Shown: piece by piece, positions 35,101-45,065 of the stretch
How the letters are laid out: every line of letters starts with the position of its first letter
How positions within the stretch are numbered: position 1 is the first letter of the stretch
Origin: Trichodelitschia bisporula
Lineage: Eukaryota; Ascomycota; Dothideomycetes; Phaeotrichales; Phaeotrichaceae
Assembly: GCA_010356995.1 (NCBI GenBank)
Contig: ML996688.1
Coordinates: 806,001 to 870,000, forward strand
DNA length: 64,000 nucleotides
Direction: 5' to 3'
The notes under the pieces: generated by a model
Told to the model about the DNA's origin: nothing
What the model saw: only the letters and a program-made list of their open reading frames with translations
The model's database searches: none
Made by a program: the position numbers and the translations under genes

Positions 35101-35477
35101 GAAGGCCAGGGGGCTCGAGTCACAGCGACGAAAAGGACGCGCGTATCCCTTTTGCGACGGATGCGTCGCCCTCGCCGGAACGGTCCGGTGCTGCGAGTCG
35201 CGCATCGAGCTCGTACTCTGGGGATGCCAACACTGAGGATGTTCAGGCCTTCATCACGCAGTACTCTCCCGAGACGGCGCGAGGTATCCCTGGAGGCCCG
35301 ACGTTCGAGCCTCCCGAGCGGCCGATGAGCACTGGGCGTGTTGCTCAAAGGCTTGTGGGGGAAGGGCTACGACCGGGGCCTGCGGTTTATGACGCTGGGA
35401 GGTGGCAGGGGAGTACAGCGGAGTTGGTGGACCCGGGCAGTCGAGATGGGAAAGAGACGGATGTTGAGAGGCGGTAG
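32178..35477 (+). CDS. TRP-like ion channel / flavin-carrier family membrane protein (ML-like plus TRP domain)
   Basis: Fungal Pkd2/FLC-type protein: an extracellular lipid-binding ML-like domain, then a polytopic TRP-like membrane domain. Relatives regulate calcium, cell-wall stress and flavin transport. Single exon, 1099 aa from the ATG at 32178. I prefer this ATG because it has A at -3. An in-frame ATG at 32067 would add 37 residues, and the frame is open back to about 31926 without an ATG. Signal peptide STWSSVLLPLFLLALLS, then AVYVAFENCLDRKYL and the N-glycosylated ML-like region (NLNITIYGNVTGNN). Membrane helices run from IPVAILVLVAIATLIAAT to the ILLLHAIVLVFGFFLNA segment (about 230-620). 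The remaining 470 residues form a Ser/Pro-rich cytosolic tail with many possible phosphosites. No break seen. Which of the channel or carrier roles applies cannot be told. Confidence 0.87.
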   Translation: MTSFGQTSGKRRQERHGGRRAYSQAPGRLRNSTWSSVLLPLFLLALLSRTTEAVYVAFENCLDRKYLTLEPKPLQFVPYFVNAKFNNTDEKHNLNITIYGNVTGNNDAPYRAPSDPRWKNDNDTYGKIVGATKHHYTTLFTNVDVLTYSSWDAPASSFCNATRSDDDCPWGPLFDGNSSDPNTLHSFSVGHDFFGAYSFSTMSTTVRVKAGDDAATSIACISFSITPDIGGKLSAALTYIPVAILVLVAIATLIAATLSPWSSSDFFYWTSNYGRNDEILRLITPGFGDCLHYIQFIVLAGSLSLDYPGFFQPVVSHVSWSALMFNESFVSNGNGTRNLIDGMYIVNGTYGLERMSQLVGISEPQDIWAGMIIWMCVIIAIVVGGTQIGFATSWFHRMLSEKPQEDFRSKNLPLTLGHVVRVVFNYFLLPLVSLSMFQMVVAPHSSGAVVGMAVVLLVVVICSAAWIFRLIFTTRPRVHLFDHLPLLLAYGPLYNTYSDEAAPFAFIPVLLTFVRGIAIGAVQPSGIAQLVVLAVCEVVMILTLHAFRPFRSLTSMNAYHTFFSAIRLASVLLCVAFVPSLGVSEASRGWIGYVILLLHAIVLVFGFFLNAVQTIIEIFARRAGAGRDTQGGLSAVFGVRQLSKRNRKHGARSEAESQTEKSRSLSMGNRVTSLSASSVMMLNSPDQRGSGNFDHLERGSLASGTSPGTSTLGPPQSPFSFVPPGSSHRRPTLISKAMEPTDPFYRPPRTRKQTLESIPSASPPHAGQELPDSYFPIPQQPYAESVAEGSINNSISAAYMRDARGDSDSNLSEQRKFTDYAVRESDFVLGVGGRDSNFYYGVRGPALSSTPSRRRRTGPADPMNPVASATGWFKGLMGGKRKEKTKGFEVVRSTRMQLIPQDDDSPPIPQEPYTDSPQKQDTSVADPTGPSTVAGPSSGSPKVPPPTAHKSSQSFDTLAPPRVPGLLNQRSTSFRRPGGSSHSDEKDARIPFATDASPSPERSGAASRASSSYSGDANTEDVQAFITQYSPETARGIPGGPTFEPPERPMSTGRVAQRLVGEGLRPGPAVYDAGRWQGSTAELVDPGSRDGKETDVERR

Positions 35478-36128
35478 GTGCCGCGAGTGAGCATTCGTAT
35501 CCTTTGCACATGAGCGTTCTAGTTGCCATTTATTCGTTGTATTGATGGCCGGATACCACTTCTTCTGTTTGGTGGTTCGACATCTGGGCAGATGGTTCCT
35601 TTGCTCGTCGACACCGTGCGAAGTCCTTGCTAATGATTTCCGATGTTACGAATTCCCTACTATCCTTGATGTCACGTTTGTCTCTATGGGGGTTTGCTGG
35701 GTAGTCTTTGTACATGTCTTCCCACCAAAAAGCGGGGATTGGGCATCACTCGAGGGATGGGGGCTTGTGAGATGGAGATATGGGAAAGTCGGCGTTTGCA
35801 TCTCTGGTATGATGCACACCCCACGTTTAGGGAACTTCTTAGCTGTTTATTGCTACCCTTCTCAGTTGTCATAGTTACGCTTGAGCTATGGGGATATATA
35901 TATTCTATTTCATGTCCGATACGGTTCCTAAAGGTCCATGCTATGGGGATAGGAGACTGGATATGGATAGGTTCGTAGCCATTACCCCCAATTCGTATGT
36001 ATCAGCTGTCAACACCACGGGCAGTGTGGTCAATCTAACTAGTTTTATCGAACGGCGAATAAAACCCCCCATAATTTACTGGTAAAAGACCAGTTTCGTC
36101 CTATTCAAACCGGTTGGCTTGACCATGC
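35478..36128. other. intergenic region, TRP-like gene / DJ-1 pseudogene (convergent)
   Basis: Space between two convergent 3' ends; no supported gene. Presumably 3' UTR and terminators, with an AT-rich stretch near 35895-36080. Confidence 0.45.
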
Positions 36129-36845
36129 TCACCACGGACCAAACTCCTCTATAGCAGCCGATATCCAACCGCTCCCATTCTCCCCTATATACATCATCGA
36201 TCCCTCCGCCTCAAGCCTCTTCACCCTCCCAGCAATATCCTCAACAATCCTCAACGCAAAAGCCAGCGCCCTGCCCGACCCGAGACTCGTAATAACCCGC
36301 TTATCCACAACCACCGTCTCCTCCTCCTACGCGTACTTCCACCCCGCATTCACGACCGCCGCTTTTACACTAGGATGACTCGTCACCCGCGCCTTCCTTG
36401 CGCTCTCCAGTCCCTCTGTCTTGCCCGCCTCGCCCGGGCATGAGGCGACCAAAGTCGTGGTACCGGTACCTATGGCGCCGACCCACCGGCCGCTGTCGCG
36501 ATATGCCCGGATTAGGGATAGGACTTCGGTGGCGCTGGTGAGGGTTTTGGCGCCTGCGGCGCCGCCAGTGAGGATGAGGATGTCGGCGTCGGGTTCTGTT
36601 GGGGCGGTGGGGAGGTCAGGGCGCATGCGTATGTTGCGGCTGCAGGTTGCGTGGGGGTTGTGAGCCCAACACCGGCGGCGCGGACGGCGAAGCCGGCGCG
36701 GACTAGGACTGGAGGGGTTAGAGGAGATGGGGGGGGGGCAGAGGTGTTTGGGGGGAGATGGACCGTCGTAGCAGGTCAGTAATGCTATTTCTTCGGTACC
36801 GTTGGCGAAGAGGATTAGGGTGGAGGGGTTATGGATAAGAGGCAT
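36129..36845 (-). pseudogene. DJ-1/PfpI-family protein, inactivated
   Basis: Relative of DJ-1/ThiJ/PfpI proteins (glyoxalase or chaperone-like, oxidative-stress linked). Start STLILFANGTEEIALLTCYD; a 55-nt intron (36763-36709, donor GTCCAT, branch CTAAC) then joins to VLVRAGFAVRAAGVGL; then RNIRMRPDLPTAP, PDADILILTGG, RAYRDSGRWVGAI, VTSHPSVKA, and VVVDKRVITS with ALAFALRIVEDIAG. Three faults argue against function. The nucleophile elbow reads GAIGTGTT where the family has Cys after GAI. The frame slips between GVGL and RNIRM. A TAG stop falls at KYA before EEETVVVD (about 36328-36330). The family call is secure; it is very probably a pseudogene. Confidence 0.8.
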
Positions 36846-39800
36846 GTTGGGTGGGTTGGGCTGGAGGTGATGAATTGGGATGCTGGAGGATGGTGGAGGT
36901 CACTGCGGGGGTTAATGATATGCGGAGTCGGTAGTTGGGGTACCGGAGTGAGGTCCGAGGAGTGGGGTGATTGTGATTCCATGACGTCGGGCTTCCGATA
37001 TCGTTGCATGTGCTAGGGACATCGGAGCTAATGCGGGGGAAGCTAGCTGCCGCTTTGGCGTTGATGGGTGCTCCACATGCTAACGGACAAACACATCATC
37101 GGTCCAGATACACACTGCCAGACGTCCCCAATGATCTCGCTTCTACTGCTCGACCGCGCTGACGAATTTGTACTCTTTCTCAACAAGCATCGGTATCATG
37201 TCCCCTCATGGGGATGGTGGAATGCCGCCGAAGCCGCGCATAGCTCGAGCGAGCCGACCAAGTTCTGTACCCCCGCACGGATGACAATACCAAATTTGGT
37301 GCGCTGGATGATGGTTTGGAGATCCGAACGACGACGTCTTGTACCTTGGATGGGACGTTCCACGCGCGTGGGGGAGAGGGAGGATATTAGGATTCGAGCT
37401 GCACCGACAACATAGGGACGGGTGGACTTCGGCCTTGAGTGGATCAAAGATCGGAGCATCAAACGAGCGAAAATCATATTTGCTCGACCAGTTCCGCCGA
37501 TCGTGGAGGTTAAGCTGAGATTGCTGAAGAGGAAGCAGTTGGGCGAGGTAACGGCGAATGGGCACCCAGTAGGCGTCCAGACGAATGAAGTGGTACTGCT
37601 CCGGCTGGATGACGGCACGCAAGGGGTAGTGATCCAACGTACTACGTTGATGGCAAGGTCCGATAGGCGGAGCTCCGCGTCGGAAGGCAGTTCCGGCCTC
37701 ACCACGTTTTTGGCCGTGTCACAGTGCGTATGTATATTGCGGCTGGGGTCGGAGCTGAATCCACGTGGGATAGAAAATGATCGCTTGTAGGCTTGTAATC
37801 ATTACCGATATCGAGGCAATTGATTGCTTTCTAGAAGTGATCACTCTGCTAGTCAACTCGGGAATAGACCACAGTGAGGGCGGCATGGAAAGCTAGATAA
37901 GCCAGCTTAAGTCAGAGACAAGACGCGGAACAATTAGGGCATTACTGTTCACGCGAGAATTGGCTCCCAGCCTCCACCGCCAGTGTTACTTCATCAATGA
38001 GGGCATCGAAGCGTTGGTCGCGAGGCTGAGAAAACACGCGGAGGGCCAAAGAGCTGGAGTCTACAATGTGATATATCCATCAACTTTCTCTGGCCTGCGT
38101 CTCTCGAGCGGACCACAGCGGATGATAACCATGGGACCATCTTCTGGAAAGCCGATCGATATAGTGTTGTTAATGAGTCAGGTCCGCCGTTGCTCTGTTC
38201 GCCTATGCACATCAATTTTCCTACGCACCCGGAAGGCGGTCCTCAGGATATTGGGGTGCAATATCGGACACTCTGGGGACCCTCGACAGGTGAACGGAGT
38301 TGTTTCCCACTGAATTTTGCGGATGCCAAGAAGGACTCGCCATCAAAGCATAGAGGGTTAGAAACCTGCGATATTCATTGTCAAACTGACATCGCCTTTT
38401 CGTCCCGTTGTGAGATACGGGTATCGGTTAATCGCCGTGATCTATTCGGCAGTGACAGGAGCTACTATCTATGCGACTCGGAAAGCTCGCCGTCCGTATC
38501 CGGAACTTTTCCGGGTTTGAATCGCTCACTGTATGCTAAAGAATAGACGGAGACCCGATGAATCTGGGTCCGACTTGGGAAGGTAACGGCCGCAGGAAGC
38601 GCGCTTGGGACTTGCCGTCATCATTTGGTCAACAGGAATGGGTGGTCGTCGCCGCAGACTGGACCATTTTGAGGGCATCTCTCGCCAACCCTTGTCTGCA
38701 CCCCAGTTGAATCTCGAGGTTTACGTTCCATCCTTGGGGGCTGCATATGACTCCCTGCGGACCGAGAGCATTGGTACACTGAAGATATTTTGAACAACGT
38801 CAAGCACGAACGTTAAAACATTATCTTTACACCCAGTTTTTACCATGATTCTCATCTCCTTAGATTGTCGCCAATCTCATGTATATCTGTCGATTCCAAC
38901 TCCGAAGCATTCGGGCATCTTACCCTGAGACTTCCTTCCTGGATGGGCGTCAGAAGCCTGGATATTTAGGTGCTGGGACCAGAATATCCAGGCGCTGCTG
39001 GAGGCTCATAAGTACAAGTGATCCGCATGCCCAGAACCGGGTCATCAATAGAGGCCACCTTCTCCCACTCCCCTATGCGCGAATCGTGGTTCACGGTTCG
39101 CCCCCCAGCCTGGAGCGCATACTCGCGAAACCTATCGACCTGCTCTGCAGCTATAGCTGTGATTAGATCATATTTTAATGGGGCTGACTGAGCGTACTGT
39201 CTGCATGGAATCGTAGTCTCATGCCGGTAAAGGCCTTTACCTCCGGGTCGAGAAGGTATCCTTCATGCGTTCCCATGATAGACAGTACGATCGAAGGCGA
39301 TGGTGGGCGTGCGAACCGAAAAATTATGCATTCCTCCGAGCTTTCTTCGCGAACGACTGTGATTCCGAGAGGCTGAAGGATGATCCTCATGAAGTTGGCA
39401 TAGTGTCGGAAGCGGGAGAAAGGGAGGGTGATTCCTGCCTCCGCAAGAGACATTCCGCTGGGAGAAAATGAGGTGGATGATGGTGAACCAATATGGCAAA
39501 CTGCAAAGGCAGGTATCAATCTACAGTGACAGATATCGGCTATCAAATACCCGACAGGCCCCGATGACCATCAGAACACAGCCTCACTATTGCCAGTACC
39601 CCCACTGCGCATAGAGGGCCGGTCAACGCAGCCCATCCGCCGCCTATCACTGGGCGCCATACAAAGACAGGCATAAAGGTGCCGCAACAGTGCCAGAGCC
39701 CTGTTCAACATGACTCCAGGGTGGACCATTAAGAGTTCTACGAATATGCGTGGGATACATAAGTAAAAAGAGAAGGATATGAGCGAGTAGATGTTGCCTC

Positions 39801-40671
39801 TGTACGTGTTGCCGTCGTGATATTGGGGTTGTGTTCCTGGCGAAGGCACCAAGGCACCAAGGCACCAATTGGCTCAAGTCCTAAGATACTCCATTCTGGT
39901 GATCTAAGCCGAGACTCGTAACTTTGCCGTTTCAACATCAGCTCATGGACCTTCCAACTTCATCCCTCTACTTCTCCGCGCTCCAAACCCGCTTGAAACA
40001 TATCCACCAAGTCTTGCACGCCATGCTTGTCGTCAAGTAAGCCTTCAGACGCTAAATCATTGAGGTCACAGCTTCATCAAAGCGTGACACCCCTTTCACC
40101 AGGGAAATACTGGGTTCCCTCGGCCAGCCATCCCAACCGATTAATATATCACCTCGCCCGGGCACGTAGCACCCGCCAGGTTTGATATTGCGTACGTCGG
40201 AGTCTAGCTGACTTTCGACCACTCACCATGACCATGGAGAGGTTACGCAATTCGTACACTGCCAGCCGAGGCAGCATTTCGACTCCTCTCCAGCCCTTGG
40301 GTCACGAACTACGAAGGAATTCGTCCCTGGTTTTGTTAGCTAAGGCGGGGCACCATGCGGCGCCGGCTGTTGCGCGTAAAGGGCAGGACGGAGCTTACCC
40401 ACGCTGCGGGGTCAACAGTCCGATCAAATCGGGACCTTGCATCTGTTGCTGAGCCATCCTGGCGATTGAGGTCTGGCTAGCGGTCGCTAGTGCTGCTCAT
40501 TTACTGAGCATTCTGATAATGGCATCCTGCTACATTTATAACTGACCCGGCTATCTATCTGCACCTGTGCTTGGTTTTAGATCGTTCTTCCCCTCCTCAG
40601 CTGTCCTGGGAGCCTGGGCAAGCGGCATCATTTCCTCCCTCCCTCTCTCGGCTACGTCGTTCTGAGGCAAT
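36846..40671. other. gene-poor, probably decayed region
   Basis: About 3.8 kb without a supportable gene. One plus-strand frame runs from 37068 to 37790 with a single internal stop (37413), and minus-strand frames lie at 37196-37705 and 39175-39546, but none matches a family I know. A three-copy AAGGCACC tandem repeat lies at 39843-39866. Flanked by a DJ-1 pseudogene and an MFS transporter, it looks like old coding sequence that has decayed. Confidence 0.4.
39843..39866. repeat. AAGGCACC tandem repeat, three copies
   Basis: Three perfect consecutive 8-bp units in a non-coding stretch, followed by AATTGG; a small microsatellite-like array. Confidence 0.7.
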
Positions 40672-42714
40672 ATGAGTTCAGAGGAGTCAGTGGAAGTCAG
40701 AGCCAGCAGGGAGAGGTTGGCCGAACTGCAAAATGTCAAGACTGCCGAAAGGGTTCCCGGCCACACCAACTACTACGAGAAAGATGGCCTACGAACGTAC
40801 GGCGATGCAGAGGACCACGACCACGAGCCGCCCGTAAGTCGTGCATTGAGCCTACTATGTTTGGCCTTAACGTCCTCCGCCATAGATGACCTTTAGCCGG
40901 TTCATGGCGCTTACGGCTATGGCACTTCTCTGGACAGGCTCGCAGATTCCAGTATACTTGTATGGTGGTGTATGTCGGCTGAACACCTCGCTGTCTCCTG
41001 CTTCTTTGCTCACATAACTAGGTTCCGCCATACATATATGCGGACATAGGGGGAACTGATCGGTGGACCTGGTTCGTCATCGCCAATCTTTTGGCCCTTG
41101 CCGCCGTGTGTCCTTTCGTTGGGAGCTTGTCAGACCTGGTCGGCCGCCGGTGGGTGGCAATGCTCGGCGGGAGCTTTTTGATTCTGGGAAACATTGTCTG
41201 CGCCACAGCAAAAACGATGAACATTTTCATCTGTACGCCAGCCTCCAAACTGAAAGTGTCGACTAATGACATGCAGGCGGCATGGTTTTCAATGGAGTAG
41301 GTGCCGGGATCAACGAGCTGACAGCTCTGGCGGCAACTTCTGAAATGGCACCTACTCGAAAACGCGGTACTTACGTCTCAGCCTTGATATTCACCATCAT
41401 TCCGTTCTGCCCGTCGGTTCTCTGGTCCCAACTAATTGCCTACTACGGCAACTGGCGCTACTGTGGCCTCATCTCTGGCGTATGGGCATTCCTGGGAACA
41501 ATCCTCATCGCCTTTTTCTATTTCCCACCTCCCCGAGTCAACTCTCAGGGATTAACCAACGCCGAAATTCTTCGTCAAATCGACTGGATTGGGGGCTTCA
41601 CCAGTATCGCAGGGTTGCTGCTGTTTATGATGGGCTTGCAATGGGGTGGCTATCAGTATCCATGGACCTCTGCTCACACCCTAGTGCCCCTCATTCTCGG
41701 AGCCATTTTCATTGTGACGTTTTTTGTCTGGGAAGCAAAATTCGCTCCGTTTCCCATGTTCCCCCACCGGCTACGACAGAATCCCCGCGTCCTGAGCCTA
41801 ACGCTTCTCATCACGTTCATTAGCGGTGCCAATTTCTTCAGCGTGCTCATGTTCTGGCCAACGCAGGCGTTCAATGTGTACGGCCATGACCCCGTGGGAG
41901 TGGGTCTTCGCGGCCTGCCAATCGGCTTCGCCATTATGATAGGGGCTTGCGTGGTCCTTGTGCTTTTGAGCGTCACCAAGGGCAAAATCATGATCTTGAT
42001 GGTCGGATCTACAACCCTGATGACCCTTGGTTTGTTCGCCCTGTTCTTTCGAGGCGTTAGCTCATTTTGATAGGCGTTGGGTTAATAGCCCTTTCTACAC
42101 GAGACAATATGAACACAATGTATGGCATCCTGGTTCTAGCAGGTCTCGGTATTGGAGGCATCCTGGTCCCGGCGTCTATCATCACGACTATCGTTTGCCC
42201 TGACGACCTCATCGCAACCGTCTCTGCTTTGACGCTCGCTATCAGGGTTGTGGGAGGTAGTATCGGATACGCCATCTATTACAACGTCTTCCTGAATAAG
42301 TTTACTGGCTTTGCCAAAGAGAAGATCGCAGGTGAGCAACGTAACGATTGACAGTGAAAGCACAGAGCACTGACGGTTTAGGCACTTTGATCCAGGGAAG
42401 GATCCTCAACGCTACCATCATTAAAGAGGTGATTGAGTTAACGGGCCAATCCCTCCTTGAGAAAATCAAGGAGATTCCCGATATCCATGCTAGAGGTCCT
42501 GAATTCTTCGACAAGATAGTGGTGGCTGGACAGCTTGCCTACGCGGAATCGTACAGATACGTGTACTTCGTCAGCATTGGTGGGTGAATCCTGAAGACGA
42601 GACGTTGGTTACTGATTGCCTACAGCGTTCGGAGTCATCAGCATCATTGCCTCGCTGTTCCTTGGTGACATTACCAAGTACATGGACGATCATGTTGCCG
42701 TCGTAATGCACTGA
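40672..42714 (+). CDS. MFS transporter of the TRI12 / siderophore-drug efflux group
   Basis: Fourteen-helix major facilitator related to the trichothecene pump TRI12 and siderophore transporters, probably in the plasma membrane. Seven exons: 40672-40833, 40886-40969, 41022-41232, 41277-42029, 42074-42331, 42382-42579, 42626-42714 (584 aa). A hydrophilic N terminus of about 55 residues is followed by helices with SQIPVYLYGGVPPYIYADIG, the MFS loop GSLSDLVGRRW, and the group signature GVGAGINEL plus EMAPTRKRG. Later blocks include RQIDWIGGF, FMMGLQWGG and the conserved VPASIITTI, VGGSIGYAIYYNVF. The intron 42030-42073 is only 44 nt; without it the frame would stop at SSF, but with it the VGLIALSTRDNM block joins in frame. 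All phases agree, so the gene looks intact although its neighbours on both sides are broken. The substrate is unknown. Confidence 0.9.
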
Positions 42715-42999
42715 ATAATGAAGGATGGTCACCGGTCGATTGTGGGGGACTCGTATAGGCACCCCTTTGTTGAAGCTAGGCGGAACTGGCATGTTGACAT
42801 TCGGGTTGGTGCAGCACTTGATATCCAGACATTGAAGAAACTCAAATCTTCATCAGTTGTAGTGGCGAGTCTTTTTTATCTATTAGTAAGCATTTCTACC
42901 GTCAATCGCCTCTTGGCTAGCCTATTCCATTCACACTACAATAGTCTCTAGCTCAAAGTTGATGCTTAAGGCTGAATTGGCCATTTGCTCCACCTGTAC

Positions 43000-44420
43000 T
43001 CAACCTTCGCCCTCCTCACTATCAGACTCTCCCTCCTCACCCAGCGACACTCCGAGGTCGCTTTTCCAACAACCTCTGCTCTCTGGAAAAGTCCATGTTG
43101 TGGGGGTCATTGGCATAGAAAGCTCAGGACCGACACACCGAATGCCGTAACCATTTTTGTTGTTGACTTCAACGCCTCGAGTGGACAGCTCTTTTAAAAG
43201 CTCCTGCTCCTTCTCACCCCAATTGTTGCTTCCCACGCCATACATGCTGACTTTCTTCAGCCGGCGCCATTGACCCTTGCAGAGCGTCCGGAATACCACT
43301 GGCTGGAGCTCTCGCATGCACCACTGCCACGACTAGGCGGTTAACTTGCTCGCGCGTATGCCGCTCTTGGAGTCTACCAGGCGGAAGTCGAAGACCACTT
43401 CCTCCAGCGTATCGCGACACATCTCCAGGAGCTTGGTCCAGCGCACTAGCGCTTTGTACTGGGGGTGGTGTGAAAATTCGAACGGGTGGCTGATTGAGTT
43501 TGGGCCGCGACTCAGCAGCTGACTACAGTGCGCATTCGGTTGGTTGAGCCCGACGACAGAGAGTTTCTTCAGTTTGAACGGCGACGCCGGGTTAGGTGAC
43601 GGCAGTGTGAAGCACATGGCCCGTAGGCCGTGCAAAATGATTGTGTCCCACTTCCTGTGCTGTTCACTAAGCGGATTTTCATCCAATGCTGCCTTGTAGC
43701 GCCGTATGTCTTCAGTCGGATCCTTGATCAATGCCAGTTCGAGTTGCTCAAACTGCGCTACATGTCCCATAATGTAGTCCAGGAAGCGATTCGGGACATA
43801 TCCCCGCAGGGCGACTATGCGTAAGTGATTGAGTCCCGGAGCATTTTCGCGCAGGTCGGGGCGCTGATCGTCGTGGTGCATCCGTGGCCAGGTCAAGATC
43901 AACGTATCCAGGTTTCTCATGAAGGCAACCATGTCGAGCATGTTCGACGGCCGACTGTAGTTGCGGTGATAAGCTGTAGGATCTTGAGCGCCACTTGGAC
44001 CCCTCCCTAACCTTTGCAGCTCGCAATACCCTGTGTTGTGGGGGTCCATAGTGATGGCAAGTGAGCGAATAGTGCCAGCTCGTTGCATCCAGCCCAACGG
44101 ATCGCGAAGTTTCAACCCCCAACAACTCCGCCGAATCTCTCCGACGGGCATGTCCACCGAAAAGGGTTATGAGTCCGCTGGTATATCCCGTCGGCGGTGC
44201 GGTTTCCCCGGATCGGCGCTTGGTACAATTTGTTCGGACCGAAGCCCGGGAATTTGCCATGAATGCAACGGGCGAGGTGCACATGCTGCCAAATCATCGG
44301 TTCAATCATGTTGTGAAAGTGTGAAGATATACACATGAGACGCGTAATATCCTTGTTTTGTGGAAGATGTCGAACCACGACTTCGAGGACTTCAAGAGGG
44401 GGCCATCTGTCCGCAGACTG
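43000..44420 (-). pseudogene. F-box protein with leucine-rich-like C-terminal region, frame broken
   Basis: An F-box segment (PPLEVLEVVVRHLPQNKDITRLMCISSHFHNMIEPMIW, read in short pieces on the minus strand from about 44420) would recruit targets to an SCF ubiquitin ligase. The following region has repeat-like hydrophobic spacing (MLDMVAFMRNLDTLILTW, LRIVALRGYVP, FKLKKLSVVGLN, TLEEVVFDFRLVD), as in fungal F-box/LRR-like proteins. The F-box frame (to 44112) and the next block (44157-43333) are in different frames with no splice signals that join them. A TAG at 43333-43335 follows SKLTA, yet the same frame stays open for another 100+ codons with sensible sequence (WRRLKKVSMYGVGSN). No ATG precedes the F-box in frame. 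I read it as a decaying gene; an unusual readthrough gene is less likely. Confidence 0.6.
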
Positions 44421-45065
44421 TAGGGTTATTTTCTTCTGCTTTCTTCCCCTTCGGCGTTGTGTTCAACGGAAGCAGCTTTATCTTCCGTTCCATCTTGGTG
44501 TCGAATCCTTATGCAAACTTCAGGATCAGTCAATGGTGGTCGGAGGTGGCGAGTTTGTGGCTGCTCGCAGCTCGTTAAAACCCGTAGGAAGCGTATCGTT
44601 TGTGAAGTAGTTGTGAAGCAGATGTGTAATGGGCTCGTTGATAAATAAATTCCTATATACCAAATCGAGCATCCCGACGCACGGGCCATGAAGGTTGCGT
44701 CTCCGAGACCTCTCCAGCCACACCTAGCTGAAGCACCGCCAATCAGAGTGCATTGCCACAAATGACTCTCAAGCCTCTGCCAGCCAATCATCGTCCTCCC
44801 CCCTGTACCGTACGGTAAGCCCCGGCGAAAGGTAAAACACTCCTTCACGTGATGCAGGGACCGGCGCGCCCCACAGTGAAAGAAAGTTCGCCGCCAAACT
44901 TTTTTCCTTTCTTCTTCTTTTCTTGGGAAAGGTTCACCACCTCAACCCGTCGACAGCCTGTTCACCTGTCGTCTTACTCCTCGCCGACCAATCTTCCCTC
45001 TGGAGAACGCAGCTTTACTTCACCCTTCCACTTTCCCCACCAGAACCCACAACACCGCCGCCATC
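44421..45065. other. upstream region of IMP dehydrogenase
   Basis: Promoter and leader of the IMPDH gene. From about 44900 to 45060 the strand is pyrimidine-rich with CCACC and CACC runs up to the ATG. A minus-strand frame at 44426-44848 has no motif and is taken as chance. Confidence 0.5.
44739..44817. promoter_or_regulatory. two CCAAT boxes and a TACCGTACGGTA palindrome upstream of IMPDH
   Basis: CCAATCA occurs at 44739-44745 and 44784-44790, fitting the fungal HAP (CCAAT-binding) complex. A perfect 12-bp palindrome TACCGTACGGTA follows at 44806-44817, about 250 nt before the ATG at 45066. Its GTACGG core matches the GTAC repeats found in other intergenic regions of the window. Confidence 0.5.

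Noticed and set aside
37068-37790. Plus-strand frame with one internal stop, and minus-strand frames over the same bases
   Set aside because: No motif or family recognised in any frame; the overlapping open frames suggest base-composition effects or very old decay. Not called as a gene.
39175-39546. 123-codon minus-strand open frame with fairly protein-like composition
   Set aside because: No family recognised, no intron signals, and flanking sequence is non-coding; too weak to call.
40228-40452. Short frame with several cysteines, considered as a zinc-cluster remnant
   Set aside because: The Cys spacing does not fit the Zn2Cys6 pattern in any frame.
44426-44848. 140-codon minus-strand frame upstream of the F-box block
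   Set aside because: It is in a different frame from the F-box, ends before it, and overlaps the IMPDH promoter elements.
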